Assembly: GCA_964538915.1 (NCBI GenBank) | Contig: CAZIFB010000004.1 | Span: 62,001-126,000, forward strand | Origin: JAEUHQ01 sp964538915 | GTDB taxonomy: Bacteria; Planctomycetota; UBA1135; UBA2386 | Length of the DNA: 64,000 nt | Direction: 5' to 3' | Part shown: piece by piece, positions 1 to 10,589 of the stretch | Layout of the letters: each line of letters starts with the position of its first letter | Numbering within the stretch: the first letter of the stretch is position 1 | Program-made: the position numbers and the translations under genes | Notes under the pieces: generated by a model | Database searches by the model: none | What the model was told of the DNA's origin: nothing | Seen by the model: only the letters and a program-made list of their open reading frames with translations

Positions 1-716
1 GACCTCAGGAAGTCGTTCATCGGCACGCCGGGTCGCGGCCGTTCCGGGCGCACCAGGGAAGGCGCCGGCGCAACAGCCGCGGCCGGGGCCGCGCCGGCGA
101 TCGGCCACTCGTGCCAGCCCGCGAAACGCCGCGCGGGAGCACCGCCTGCGCGCGCCTGCCGTAGCTCGATCGCGCCCGCGCCGAGATCGATCACGACTTC
201 GCGCGTGGCGCCGCGGCACGCGAGGATCACGTCGCCTTCGACGTCGCCGAGTTCGTCCGCAATGCGTTCGCGCAGGTCGTCGTCGGGAAGATCGAAGCCG
301 TCGAGGTCTGGACACGCCCCCTGCTCACGCGACCACCGCGACCACGGCGCCGCGTCGTAGAGACCGAAGGCCGCCTTCGGTACGCGGAAGGGCGCGACGA
401 TGCCGTTCTGCGCCATCACATGGGCGACGAAGTGTCCGGGCAGACGCACGCCGTGCCGCTCGACGTAGTGCACGAGTCCGTCCGGCCACACGAAGGTGCC
501 GTCCGTCAGATCGCGCGCCCCCATGTCGGCTTCGCCGCACTCGAAGCGGCAGAACGACGGCTCGGGATACGTGACGAGCGTGGTGCCGGCGCGCAGGTAG
601 CGCGCGATCGTCGCGACCGCAGCCGGGTCCTGTTCGGCGACCAGCGCCTGCGGGCGCGGCAGCGTGGTCGGGGCAAGAGGGCGGAACCACCACCCGAGGA
701 CTTCGAGGCGCTTCAT
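1..716 (-). CDS. Protein of unknown function, C-terminus beyond the window edge
   Basis: An open frame reads leftward from ATG at 716 to base 1 without a stop, giving 238 visible residues. The end lies outside the window. The N-terminus (MKRLEVLGWWFRPLAP) has no signal peptide or membrane segment. A conserved-looking core follows around residues 45-105 (YPEPSFCRFECG, then FVWPDGLVHYVERHG and FVAHVMAQNG), then an acidic stretch and an Ala/Pro-rich tail. I do not recognise the family; a cytoplasmic protein is likely. It is divergent from the alkyltransferase-like gene, 26 bp away. Codon usage fits the neighbours and the frame is continuous, so it is very probably real. Confidence 0.7.
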   Translation of the reverse strand, partial: MKRLEVLGWWFRPLAPTTLPRPQALVAEQDPAAVATIARYLRAGTTLVTYPEPSFCRFECGEADMGARDLTDGTFVWPDGLVHYVERHGVRLPGHFVAHVMAQNGIVAPFRVPKAAFGLYDAAPWSRWSREQGACPDLDGFDLPDDDLRERIADELGDVEGDVILACRGATREVVIDLGAGAIELRQARAGGAPARRFAGWHEWPIAGAAPAAAVAPAPSLVRPERPRPGVPMNDFLR

Positions 717-742
717 CGGCGAACGCCACGCTACCGCGGCCC

Positions 743-1132
743 TTGCGCCCGCGCATCGCGCCCCCGATCGTGCGCGCCGTGCCCTGGAACGAACGCCAGC
801 ACGGACCGCGCCGGGTCGTCGGGCCGGGCTTCCACGAGCGCGTTTACGCGGTCGTGCGCACCGTTCCGCCGGGCGCGGTCGTGACCTACGGCGACGTCGC
901 GACGGCACTCGGCAGCCGCAGCGTCGCACGCCACGTCGGCTTCGCGATGGCGGCGCTGCCGGCGGGCAGCGACGTGCCGTGGTGGCGCGTCGTCGCCGCC
1001 GGGGGCCGACTCGCGACTGCGAGCGCGTCGGTCCAGAAGGCCCAGGCTCAGATGCTCGCGCGCGAAGGACTCGCCGTGCGGAAGGGCCGTATGCTCGCGT
1101 TCGCGGCGCGACGCTGGCCGATCCCGAGCTGA
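743..1132 (+). CDS. Alkyltransferase-like (ATL) DNA repair protein, MGMT DNA-binding domain
   Basis: The 129-residue product matches the C-terminal DNA-binding domain of O6-alkylguanine-DNA alkyltransferases: FHERVYAVVRTVPPG, then VTYGDVATALG, then HVGFAMAAL. In true alkyltransferases the active site reads PCHR. Here it is PWWR (VPWWRVV), so the acceptor cysteine is replaced by Trp, as in ATL proteins (usually PWHR). ATL proteins bind alkylated guanine and hand it to nucleotide excision repair instead of repairing it themselves. The first possible start is TTG 743; in-frame GTG codons at 770 and 779 are equally plausible. There is no catalytic N-terminal domain. Single gene, divergent from the gene at 1-716. 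Confidence 0.8.
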   Translation: MRPRIAPPIVRAVPWNERQHGPRRVVGPGFHERVYAVVRTVPPGAVVTYGDVATALGSRSVARHVGFAMAALPAGSDVPWWRVVAAGGRLATASASVQKAQAQMLAREGLAVRKGRMLAFAARRWPIPS

Positions 1133-1236
1133 GTTCGCACCCGCGGCGGGAGGTCGAACCCGCGGCTGCATCGGCGCCCAGGTGTCGAGAGCGCCCTCCG
1201 GCGTCGAACCCGCTTTGCCCGGCGGGGCTTCGGCCC

Positions 1237-1242
1237 TACCAT
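1237..1242 (+). promoter_or_regulatory. Possible -10 box (TACCAT) upstream of lepA
   Basis: TACCAT lies 57 nt before the chosen lepA start. It resembles the TAnnnT boxes before other genes in this window. No clear -35 is seen, so this is tentative. Confidence 0.25.
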
Positions 1243-1299
1243 GCTCCGCCCCCGTTCGCGCTGGCGCCCGCGCCAACCGCGTGCACCCCGCCGATCCCA

Positions 1300-3111
<1,812 letters not shown>

Positions 3112-3243
3112 GATCCGGAGGCGCCGGCGCGGCGCCGCCGATGCCATGGACGACACCGCCCGCCTCGTGGCTATCGCCTAGGTGGAAGCCCCGCGTCGCC
3201 GGTCCGAACGCGTGCCGATAGGCGCAGCAGTTCGGAACGGTGC

Positions 3244-5226
3244 ATGAAGGAGCTTCCGGTCACGACCACCGCGGACGGAGTGAAGGGCAGCCTGCTGTCG
3301 CTGATCCTCGACGTCATCCCGTACGTGGTCTTCTGGAAGGACCGCAATTCGGTCTTCCTGGGCTGCAACCGCAACTTCGTCGGGCTCGCCGGACTCGCCT
3401 CGCCCGCGGACGTCGTCGGCCTCACCGACTACGACCTGCCATGGTCGCGCGAAGAGAGCGACTCGTACCGCGCCGACGACGCGCTCGTGATGGAATCGGG
3501 GAAGCCCAAGCTGCACATCGTCGAAACGCTCTGCGGCCTCGACGGCAAGCGCACGTGGCTCGACACGAGCAAGGTGCCGCTGCGCGACCACGCGGGCAAC
3601 GTCATCGGCGTACTCGGCATCTTCGCGGACATCACGGACGCCAAGGATGCGGAGGAACGCCTGCGCGAGACGCGGCAGCACCTCGAGGACGCGATCGAGG
3701 CGATCGACGCCGGCCTCGTGATGTACGACGCGAACGAGCGGCTGATCTTCTGCAACGATGTCTATCGACGGATCTACGCGGAGGCCGAGCCGCTGCTCGT
3801 TCCGGGCCGCAGCTACGAGGAGATCCTGACGGGCTTCGCGGTGAGACGACCCGACCTGCTCCGGGGCGAGAATGCGGCCGACTGGGCCACGGCGCGGCTG
3901 CAGCAGCACCGAAGATGCGAACGATGGGAGAAACAGCTCGGCGACCGCGTGATCCTCGTCAGTGATCGCCGCACCGCCGACGGCGGCATCGTCGGGCTCC
4001 ACACGGACATCTCGATCGAGAAGCAACGGCAGCACGAGCTGAATCGTGCGAAGGAAGCGGCCGTCGCTGCGAACGTCGCCAAGACGAACTTCCTGGCCAA
4101 CCTGAGCCACGAGATCCGCACGCCGATGTCGGCGATCCTCGGATTCAGCGAACTGCTGGCGAACGCCTCCCCGCGGCCCGACCAGATGGGCGCGCTCGAG
4201 ACCATCCAGCGCAACGCGACACACCTGCTCGAACTGATCGACGACATCCTCGACCTGTCCCGCATCGAGGTGGGCAAACTGCGCGTGGACTGCGGGCCGG
4301 TCGATCCGACGGTGCTGGTGCGCGACATCGCGACGCTGATGACCGAGCGTGCGGTGGCCAAGGGCCTGCGCTTCGAGGTCGACCTCGGCGACCGGCTGCC
4401 CGCGACGATCGACTCCGACGCGACGCGCCTCCGGCAGATCCTCGTCAACCTGATCGGCAACGCGATCAAGTTCACGGCGCAAGGCCACGTGAAACTCACC
4501 GTGCGCCCGGCCTCGGTCGGGGCAGCGCCCGGGCGACTGCTGTTCCACGTCGAGGACACGGGAATCGGCATCGCCCCGCACAACCTGCTCAGAGTGTTCG
4601 AGCCGTTCGAACAGGCCGACGCGTCGACCACCCGCCGCTACGGCGGAGCCGGCCTGGGCCTCGCGATCTCGCGGCACCTCGCGCGGCTGCTCGGCGGCGA
4701 CATCGAGGCCACCTCCGAACTCGGCATCGGCGCCGTCTTCACCTTCTCACACCCGGTTCCCGGGGAGGCCCGCTGGATCGATCCGCGGCGGGATCCCGAC
4801 GCGCCGCCGCCGGTGCCCGCCGCCCCCGAGCCGATGCCGTCGCTGGCCGGTCGCTCGATCCTCCTCGTCGAGGACGGTCCCGACAATCGGCGTCTCCTCA
4901 CGAAGTTCCTCGAGTCGGCCGGCGCACGCGTCGCGTTCGCGGTCGACGGCGTCGAAGCGCTCGAGAGCGTGGCCGCCGCCGAGGCCGACGGCACGTCGTT
5001 CGACGCGATCCTCATGGACATGCAGATGCCGCGCCTCGACGGCTACGAAGCGACGCAGCAGCTCCGCGGTCGCGGCTGCAAGCTGCCGGTGATCGCGCTG
5101 ACCGCGCACGCGATGGCAGGCGATCGCGAACGCTGCCTCGAAGCCGGCTGCGACGACTACCTCACGAAGCCCGTGCCGCGGCGGCGCCTGCTCGAAGTGA
5201 TCGCGTCGTGGGTCGCGCGGTCCTGA
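3244..5226 (+). CDS. Hybrid sensor histidine kinase (PAS-PAS-HisKA-HATPase-REC)
   Basis: 660 residues, no membrane segment, so a cytoplasmic sensor. Two PAS-type domains occupy about residues 15-135 and 140-260. The dimerisation/phosphoacceptor helix has LSHEIRTP with His289. The ATPase N-box LVNLIGNAIKF has Asn406, followed by DTGIG and GGAGLGLAI nucleotide boxes. A C-terminal receiver domain has the acidic pair Glu543-Asp544, phosphoacceptor Asp592 (LMDMQMP) and Lys642 (LTKPV). The signal is unknown. No separate response regulator or Hpt protein is adjacent, so the output partner must be elsewhere. ATG 3244 is preceded by weakly purine-rich sequence. It converges with the sigma factor gene 9 bp downstream. 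Confidence 0.95.
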   Translation: MKELPVTTTADGVKGSLLSLILDVIPYVVFWKDRNSVFLGCNRNFVGLAGLASPADVVGLTDYDLPWSREESDSYRADDALVMESGKPKLHIVETLCGLDGKRTWLDTSKVPLRDHAGNVIGVLGIFADITDAKDAEERLRETRQHLEDAIEAIDAGLVMYDANERLIFCNDVYRRIYAEAEPLLVPGRSYEEILTGFAVRRPDLLRGENAADWATARLQQHRRCERWEKQLGDRVILVSDRRTADGGIVGLHTDISIEKQRQHELNRAKEAAVAANVAKTNFLANLSHEIRTPMSAILGFSELLANASPRPDQMGALETIQRNATHLLELIDDILDLSRIEVGKLRVDCGPVDPTVLVRDIATLMTERAVAKGLRFEVDLGDRLPATIDSDATRLRQILVNLIGNAIKFTAQGHVKLTVRPASVGAAPGRLLFHVEDTGIGIAPHNLLRVFEPFEQADASTTRRYGGAGLGLAISRHLARLLGGDIEATSELGIGAVFTFSHPVPGEARWIDPRRDPDAPPPVPAAPEPMPSLAGRSILLVEDGPDNRRLLTKFLESAGARVAFAVDGVEALESVAAAEADGTSFDAILMDMQMPRLDGYEATQQLRGRGCKLPVIALTAHAMAGDRERCLEAGCDDYLTKPVPRRRLLEVIASWVARS

Positions 5227-5235
5227 CCGCGCACG

Positions 5236-5805
5236 TCACAGCTGCGCCGCAAGTTCGGCGAGGGCGCGACTGAGGATCGAGCGCACCGCGACCTCGGTCT
5301 TGCCGAGCTCCTTCGCGATCTCCGCGTGGCTCATGCCCATGAGCCGCGCCATGAGGACCACGTCCTGCTTCTCGGGCGCGAGGGTCGCGAAGGCCGCTTC
5401 GGCACGCTGCAGCTCCTCGCGCGCCGCGGCCTGGCGGCTCGGCGTGTAGATCCCGGCGAGCCCCTGCATCTCCTGTTCGTCGAGGCCGGAGTGTTCGCGC
5501 CGGGGATCCCGCTTGCCGGCGCGCCAGTGCTCCGCGCGGTCGGCGATCTTCCGCATGGCGGTCGTGAAGAGCCACTTCCGGAACTCCGCCTCCCCGCCGA
5601 AACGGAAGCGCTCCGCGTTCTCGAGCACGTCCCGGCAGACCGACTGCGCCAGGTCGCTGCACGACTCGCGCGCGAGCAGCGACGGACCGGCCTTCAACCG
5701 CACGAACGCCCGCAGCGACGGCAGGTGCTGCTGGAGCAGCGTGGCGACCGCGTCGGCGTCGTGGCGGCTCGCGGCGTGCAGCAGGTCGTTCAGGTCGTCG
5801 GCCAT
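5236..5805 (-). CDS. ECF-like RNA polymerase sigma factor
   Basis: 189 residues. Region 2 covers about residues 15-95 (ESCSDLAQSVCRDVLEN, then FRKWLFTTAMRKIADR, the -10 recognition helix). Region 4 covers about 130-185, with a helix-turn-helix MSHAEIAKELGKTEVAVRSI that would read the -35. There is no region 3, as in ECF sigma factors. No anti-sigma gene is adjacent; a kinase-TPR gene lies about 0.7 kb away and may control it, as is common in Planctomycetota (inference). A TAGCAT box precedes the ATG by 10 nt. This factor is one candidate reader of the GCCACG-N12-TCCGGATGAC motif, whose first copy lies in its own upstream region facing the other way. Confidence 0.9.
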   Translation of the reverse strand: MADDLNDLLHAASRHDADAVATLLQQHLPSLRAFVRLKAGPSLLARESCSDLAQSVCRDVLENAERFRFGGEAEFRKWLFTTAMRKIADRAEHWRAGKRDPRREHSGLDEQEMQGLAGIYTPSRQAAAREELQRAEAAFATLAPEKQDVVLMARLMGMSHAEIAKELGKTEVAVRSILSRALAELAAQL

Positions 5806-5815
5806 CGGCGGCGGG

Positions 5816-5821
5816 ATGCTA
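5816..5821 (-). promoter_or_regulatory. Possible -10 box (TAGCAT) of the sigma factor gene
   Basis: TAGCAT read on the minus strand ends 10 nt before the ATG at 5805. The same box at the same distance precedes the kinase gene at 9377. No recognisable -35. Confidence 0.4.
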
Positions 5822-5856
5822 CCACGGGCCGCGACGCGGCCCCCGGGACGCGCGCC

Positions 5857-5884
5857 GCCACGTTCGCCGCACGATCCGGATGAC
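5857..5884 (+). promoter_or_regulatory. Bipartite motif copy 1: GCCACG-N12-TCCGGATGAC
   Basis: GCCACG at 5857-5862, 12-nt spacer, TCCGGATGAC at 5875-5884, reading toward the membrane protein gene. The start codon at 5901 is 16 nt further on. An in-frame ATG at 5880 lies inside the motif itself. Confidence 0.65.
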
Positions 5885-5900
5885 TGGATCCGTCGACGCC

Positions 5901-6521
5901 ATGGACCTCCCGCCCCTCGTCCGCTTCGCCGCGTGGCTGCAGATCACGTTCGGCCTGCTCGCGACCTTCGGCATCTGGCTCGCCGTACTGTTCCACCCGG
6001 CTTCGTCGTTGCAGACGCTGCTGCTCTCGCTGTCCGTCGTGATCGCGCTGCCCGCGCTCGTCGGCGGCGTCCTCCTGCGCATGGGCAACCGGTGGGCGCC
6101 GCTGATCGTCTCGATCGTGGCGCGGCTCGAACTGCTCGTCCTGCCGGTCGGCACTGTGGTCGGCGCGTGCACGATGTGGGCGCTGTGGCGCGCCACACGA
6201 ACGCCGTCCGGCGCGGGCGACGACGGCGAGGTCGATCCGTACGCACACCCGGCGCCGCGCCGCGACCCGCCGGCGACGGCGCGGCCGCTGCTCGAACTCC
6301 TGCCCGAACCGACGCGCACCGCGCCGCTGCTCGCCGTGATCACCGCCGTCGGCGCCGCCTTCGGCATCGTGCTGGCGATCGGCTTCCACGTGTCCGGTGA
6401 CCCGGTGCCCCCCGACGTCGACGCCATCCTGCTGCCCGCGATCGCCGTGCTCTCCACGACGGCGGTCGTGTCGTTCCGCGTCATGCGGCAGAACCGCGCG
6501 AACCGCACGCAGCCGCGCTGA
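5901..6521 (+). CDS. Multi-pass membrane protein of unknown function
   Basis: 206 residues from ATG 5901. About five hydrophobic helices are visible. Three lie in the N-terminal half (WLQITFGLLATFGIWLAVLF, then LLLSLSVVIALPALVGGVLL, then LELLVLPVGTVVGACTMW). A charged Pro/Arg-rich cytoplasmic-looking loop follows around residues 100-140, then two more helices. An in-frame ATG at 5880 would add seven residues, but it lies inside the bipartite promoter-like motif, so I prefer 5901. No family recognised. It is one of six genes or operons preceded by that motif and lies between a sigma factor gene (divergent) and a kinase gene (convergent). Confidence 0.75.
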   Translation: MDLPPLVRFAAWLQITFGLLATFGIWLAVLFHPASSLQTLLLSLSVVIALPALVGGVLLRMGNRWAPLIVSIVARLELLVLPVGTVVGACTMWALWRATRTPSGAGDDGEVDPYAHPAPRRDPPATARPLLELLPEPTRTAPLLAVITAVGAAFGIVLAIGFHVSGDPVPPDVDAILLPAIAVLSTTAVVSFRVMRQNRANRTQPR

Positions 6522-6545
6522 TCGTTCGCGGCGCGCACGGCGCGA

Positions 6546-9377
6546 TCAGCGCTTGTCGCCGTTCGCCGCGGCCTGCTGCACGAGCGCCTTGAAGTCGGCG
6601 CGGTCGTCGACGTGCAGTCCTTCGCCGAGGAGCTGCAGTTCGCCGGCCGACAGCGGCCGCAGTTCCTGGTGGCGGCGCAGACATGCCATCACGGCGTCGA
6701 AGTCGTCGCACATCAGCTCGGCCTGGGCGAGCTTCTGCAGCAGCGGGGGCAGCGCACGAGCCGCCGCGGCCGCCCGCTTGCCGCCGCCCGCGTGCACGCG
6801 TTCGAAGTGCGCGGTCGCCCGCCGCATCGTGTCGCGCGCCTCATCCCACCGCTCGGCGCGCGCAGCCTGGATGCCGGCCGACTGGAGCACCTGGCCCGCC
6901 TGCGCCCGAAACGACAGGTCGTCGGGCCGCTTCTCGACGACTCCCTCGATGAGGCGCGCCGCGGTCTTGAAGTCCGCGCCGGCGGCCTCCTCGTCGCTCC
7001 TCGTCAGCAGGAAGCCACGATGGTGCGTGAAGATCGCCAGCTCCGACGCGTATTCGAGGCCGTCGGCGCGGCCGGCGACCAGCTGTTCGTGCCCGGCGAT
7101 CGCCTCGCCGAGGGCCGTGAGCGCGCCGTCGAAGTCCCCCGCCTGCTGCCGCTCGACGCCGAGGTCGTACAGCATGAGATCCATCTCCTGGCGATAGACG
7201 ACGCGCGCGGGGAAGTCGGCGACCAGCGCGCGCATCGTCGCGATCGCCGCCTCGCGCCGCGGCAGCGACTGGTCGTGCTTGCCGGCCGCCGCGTCGAGGC
7301 CTGCCAGCGACACGTCGACGCGGGCCTGCTCGCGGCGGACTTCGGGTTCCTTCGCATCGGTCGCGGCCATCGCGGCGAGGGTGTCGTGGATACGCTGCCA
7401 TTCGGCGCGCGCGCCAGCGAGGTCGCCCTTGTCGCGCAGCATCGCGCCGAGGTTCATGCGCGTGCGGGCGCGGTTCAGTTCGAGGTCGAAACTCTTGTCC
7501 CCGTCACCGAGCACGGCGTCGATCGCCGAGCTTTGCTTCATGTGCTCGATCGCGCCGTCGAGGTCGCCGCGTTCGCGCAGAACGCGTGCAAGGTTGTGGT
7601 GCGCACTCGACAGCGCGAGCCGCGTCTGTCTGCCCCACTGGTCCTCGGGCACCTTCGCGGCGGCATCGATCATCGCGAGCCAGTCGGCTTCGGCCTCGGC
7701 GATGCGACCGAGTTCGATCAGGCACAGCCCGCGCGCGAGGCGGACCCCGACCAGCTCCGCGAGGTTCGCGGCGGGATCGGCGGAGCGGCCGCGCAGCCAC
7801 GCGAGCACCGGTTCCGCCTCCGCCGTCGCGCGCAGCGCGGCGTCGTTGTCGCCCGTGAGCCGCTGCAGTTCGCTGACCTTGTTCATCGTGCGGACGAACT
7901 CGACCGCGACACGCGGATCGTCGGGGTTCTCGCGGCGAAGACGCCCGATCATCACGGTCGCCGCGTCGAGGTTGCGGAGGCGCTCGGGATCGAGACCGGG
8001 CACGCGCGCCAGCACCTTCGAACTCGCCTGCTGCATGAGGCCGCGCACGCCGGCGAGCGCCGTGTCGAGGTTGCTCTGCGACTGCTGCAGCGCGGCGCCG
8101 CGGGTCCATTGCACGAGCAACGGCGCCGTCATCAGGCCGAGCAGCACGAGGCCCGCCGCGGTCGCCAGCGCCGGATGCCGCTGCGACCAACGGACGCTGC
8201 GCAGCCACGAACCGATCGGCCGCGCCTCGATCGGGCGATGCTGGAGGAAGCGCTCGAGATCGGCGGCCATCGCGTCGGCCGTCGCGTACCGGCGCGAGGC
8301 GTCGCGATCGCGCGCCACGGCGACGATCGTCTCGACGTCGCGCGGCACGTCCGGGTTCTGCTGGCGCAGCACGGCGCCGCGCCCGTGCAGGATCTGCTGG
8401 CGGAGCCGTTCCTGGCTCTGGTCGTGGAACGGCGGCCGCAGGGCGAGCAGTTCGTGCAGCGTGACGCCGAGTGCGTAGACGTCGGTGCGCGCGTCGACCT
8501 CGCCGTCCTGCAGCTGCTCCGGCGCCATGTAGTGCAGCGTGCCGAGCATCGCGCCGCTGCGCGTGATGCGCGAAGTGCCCGCCGCGGCGGCGAGGCCGAA
8601 GTCGAGCAGCAGCACGCGCCCGTCCGGCGTGACCATCGTGTTGTTCGGCTTCAGGTCGCGGTGCACGACGCCGCGCTCGTGCGCGTGGTGCACGGCGCGC
8701 GCCATCCGCAGCACGATGCGGCAGCAGGCCTGCACCCACGTGCCGGCGAACACGTCTGGCAGCGGTTCGGGCACCGGTGACTCCGCGCGCCCGGCGGCGA
8801 CGACGGCGACGTCGCGGCCCGACAGACGCTGCGGCGACGTGCCGTGCAGCGCGGCGATCACGTCGCCGAGCGACGCGCCGCGCACGTACTCCATCGCGAA
8901 GAAGTCGATGCCCTGGTCCTCGCCGACGCTGTAGATCGGCACGATGCCGGCGTCGCCGAGCCGCGCGACCGCTTCGACCTCGCGGCGGAAGCGCGCGCGG
9001 GCGCCTGGGAAGAACCGCAGCTCCGGCCGTACGAGTTTCAGCGCGACGACGCGCTCGAGCGACATCTGCTCGGCGAGGTGCACGACACCCATGCCGCCGC
9101 CGCCGATGCGTTTGCCCAGGCGGAACTCGCCGAGCACGGTGGGGATCGTCGGTTCCGTCGTCGGAGCGTCGTCGGCTGCGCCTTCGGACTCCGGCAGGAG
9201 GCCGGCGCGCTGCAGCTTCTCGAGCCGCTCGCGCAGGATCGGCGCCAGGTCCGCGTGCTCCGCGACGACGCGCTCCGCCGCCGCGGCCCCGCCCGCGTGC
9301 CATGCGTCGATGCACGCGGCGAGTGCGTCGTGCACACGATCGTCGTCGGGTGCACCGGCGCGCGTTCGGTCGTCCAT
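6546..9377 (-). CDS. Ser/Thr protein kinase with transmembrane segment and C-terminal TPR region
   Basis: 943 residues. A short N-terminal domain (1-80) precedes a PknB-type kinase domain at about 83-380. It has glycine loop IGGGGMGVVH (91-100), Lys114 (VALKLV), catalytic HRDLKPNN with Asp241, DFG at 259-261 and MAPEQ. A membrane helix spans about 402-424. The rest, some 500 residues, is alpha-helical with tetratricopeptide-like repeats, likely outside the cytoplasm and used for binding partners. All catalytic residues are present, so the kinase should be active. Planctomycetota often pair such kinases with ECF sigma factors; the sigma gene at 5236-5805 is the nearest candidate. A TAGCAT box sits 10 nt before the ATG. 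Confidence 0.95.
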   Translation of the reverse strand: MDDRTRAGAPDDDRVHDALAACIDAWHAGGAAAAERVVAEHADLAPILRERLEKLQRAGLLPESEGAADDAPTTEPTIPTVLGEFRLGKRIGGGGMGVVHLAEQMSLERVVALKLVRPELRFFPGARARFRREVEAVARLGDAGIVPIYSVGEDQGIDFFAMEYVRGASLGDVIAALHGTSPQRLSGRDVAVVAAGRAESPVPEPLPDVFAGTWVQACCRIVLRMARAVHHAHERGVVHRDLKPNNTMVTPDGRVLLLDFGLAAAAGTSRITRSGAMLGTLHYMAPEQLQDGEVDARTDVYALGVTLHELLALRPPFHDQSQERLRQQILHGRGAVLRQQNPDVPRDVETIVAVARDRDASRRYATADAMAADLERFLQHRPIEARPIGSWLRSVRWSQRHPALATAAGLVLLGLMTAPLLVQWTRGAALQQSQSNLDTALAGVRGLMQQASSKVLARVPGLDPERLRNLDAATVMIGRLRRENPDDPRVAVEFVRTMNKVSELQRLTGDNDAALRATAEAEPVLAWLRGRSADPAANLAELVGVRLARGLCLIELGRIAEAEADWLAMIDAAAKVPEDQWGRQTRLALSSAHHNLARVLRERGDLDGAIEHMKQSSAIDAVLGDGDKSFDLELNRARTRMNLGAMLRDKGDLAGARAEWQRIHDTLAAMAATDAKEPEVRREQARVDVSLAGLDAAAGKHDQSLPRREAAIATMRALVADFPARVVYRQEMDLMLYDLGVERQQAGDFDGALTALGEAIAGHEQLVAGRADGLEYASELAIFTHHRGFLLTRSDEEAAGADFKTAARLIEGVVEKRPDDLSFRAQAGQVLQSAGIQAARAERWDEARDTMRRATAHFERVHAGGGKRAAAAARALPPLLQKLAQAELMCDDFDAVMACLRRHQELRPLSAGELQLLGEGLHVDDRADFKALVQQAAANGDKR

Positions 9378-9387
9378 CGGGCCGGGA

Positions 9388-9393
9388 ATGCTA
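9388..9393 (-). promoter_or_regulatory. Possible -10 box (TAGCAT) of the kinase gene
   Basis: TAGCAT on the minus strand, 10 nt before the ATG at 9377, in the 28-bp gap after the upstream operon. It suggests the kinase can be transcribed on its own with a very short leader. Confidence 0.4.
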
Positions 9394-9405
9394 GCGCCGT
9401 GCCGG

Positions 9406-10581
9406 TCAGACCGCTTCGTCGAGGAACTGCAGGTCGCGCAGGAGCACTTCCGCGAGATCGCAGGCGCGGCGGAAGTGCGATGGTGTCGACGTCACGCGCG
9501 TCTGCAGCACCATGTCGCCCGGGGCGGAACGCAGGATGTACGCCTGCTCGATCGGCGCCTTGTCGACCACCGCGTCGCGCACGAGCAGACACTCCATGCC
9601 CCGCACCGCCGTGCGGAGGTGCCGCATCTTCGGCCACTGCCGTTCGAGGTCCGGCACCTTGCCGACCAGGATCGCGTCGTCGGTGCGGCCCTCGCGCGCC
9701 ATCAGGTGGAAGTTGACCTGCGTCTGGCCGTCGGCATCGAAGACCAGCGCCCGCCTTCCGTCGTCGATCACGTGCCAGCCAAAGGGCACGCGCAGTGTCG
9801 CACGCAGCGCCCCCGGTGCGAGGGTCGCCCATCGCTCCTGGTCGTGGTAGTCGAGCACGTTCGGCACGAGCCCCGCGCCCGCGTCGCGCATGCGGACGTT
9901 CATCGGATGCTCGGGCTCGAACGTCGCCTGGTCCGCGGCGAGCGCCACGTCGGCGGCCACCGCTTCGCCCGGTTCGACCTTCGCCTCCGCCGACTCGAGG
10001 TCTGGCATCGGCAGCGTGCCCTTCGCGGGCGCCGGCGGCGGCGGCGTCTCGAGCGTGCTCGAGAGCAGCGGGGCGTCGGCCGATGCGAGGTCCTTCGTGC
10101 GGCCGCGCGGCGACACGAGCGCGAACGACGCGAGCATGCGCACGAACGTCGCGTTCACGCTCGGCCAGAGCGACTCCGGCGCCATGCACGCGAAGTGCAG
10201 GATGCGGCCGCCGTCTTCGCACATCACGAGCCGCGAACGCATCACGACGTCCCCGTCCACCTGGATGCCCCAGCACCCGACGCCGTCGAGCGCGCCGACC
10301 TTCTGCGCTTCGAGGCCGCCGGGATCGAGACCGCGCTGCCGCGCCATCCACCCGAGCCACTGCGCTACCGTGCCGTCGTCGTACGCGGGCCGTGCGCCCA
10401 CCGCGAACACGATCGCGGCGTAGGGAGCCATCAGGCCCACGAGCGGCGCCACGTGCAGCGGATCGGTGAAGTCGTTCGCCTCCTCGGGCACGGGCAGCGT
10501 CACCCAGTCGGCAGGATGCTCGACGCGGAAGTCGAGTTGCGCGAGCGCGCCCTCCTTCACGAACGTGCGGAACGAGCTCAT
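9406..10581 (-). CDS. Unknown protein with two similar halves (possibly DcrB/PsbP-like)
   Basis: 391 residues from ATG 10581; the open frame runs further upstream but would overlap the previous gene. There is no signal peptide. Two halves seem related: GALAQLDFRVEHPADWVTLPVPE near residue 12 and GALRATLRVPFGWHVIDDG near residue 250. Each ends in a helix of the type RRACDLAEVLLRDLQFL. A Pro/Ala-rich linker separates them around residues 175-215. The pattern (Pro-x-x-W, alternating strands, terminal helix) recalls the DcrB/PsbP fold, but this is a weak inference. Last gene of a three-gene operon (11685 to 9406), 8 bp after the previous gene. Confidence 0.75.
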   Translation of the reverse strand: MSSFRTFVKEGALAQLDFRVEHPADWVTLPVPEEANDFTDPLHVAPLVGLMAPYAAIVFAVGARPAYDDGTVAQWLGWMARQRGLDPGGLEAQKVGALDGVGCWGIQVDGDVVMRSRLVMCEDGGRILHFACMAPESLWPSVNATFVRMLASFALVSPRGRTKDLASADAPLLSSTLETPPPPAPAKGTLPMPDLESAEAKVEPGEAVAADVALAADQATFEPEHPMNVRMRDAGAGLVPNVLDYHDQERWATLAPGALRATLRVPFGWHVIDDGRRALVFDADGQTQVNFHLMAREGRTDDAILVGKVPDLERQWPKMRHLRTAVRGMECLLVRDAVVDKAPIEQAYILRSAPGDMVLQTRVTSTPSHFRRACDLAEVLLRDLQFLDEAV

Positions 10582-10589
10582 GGTGGACC

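Noticed and set aside
664..1299. A 212-codon in-frame extension of lepA
   Set aside because: Arg/Pro-rich, overlaps the ATL gene and has no similarity to LepA; the conserved N-terminus begins at GTG 1300.
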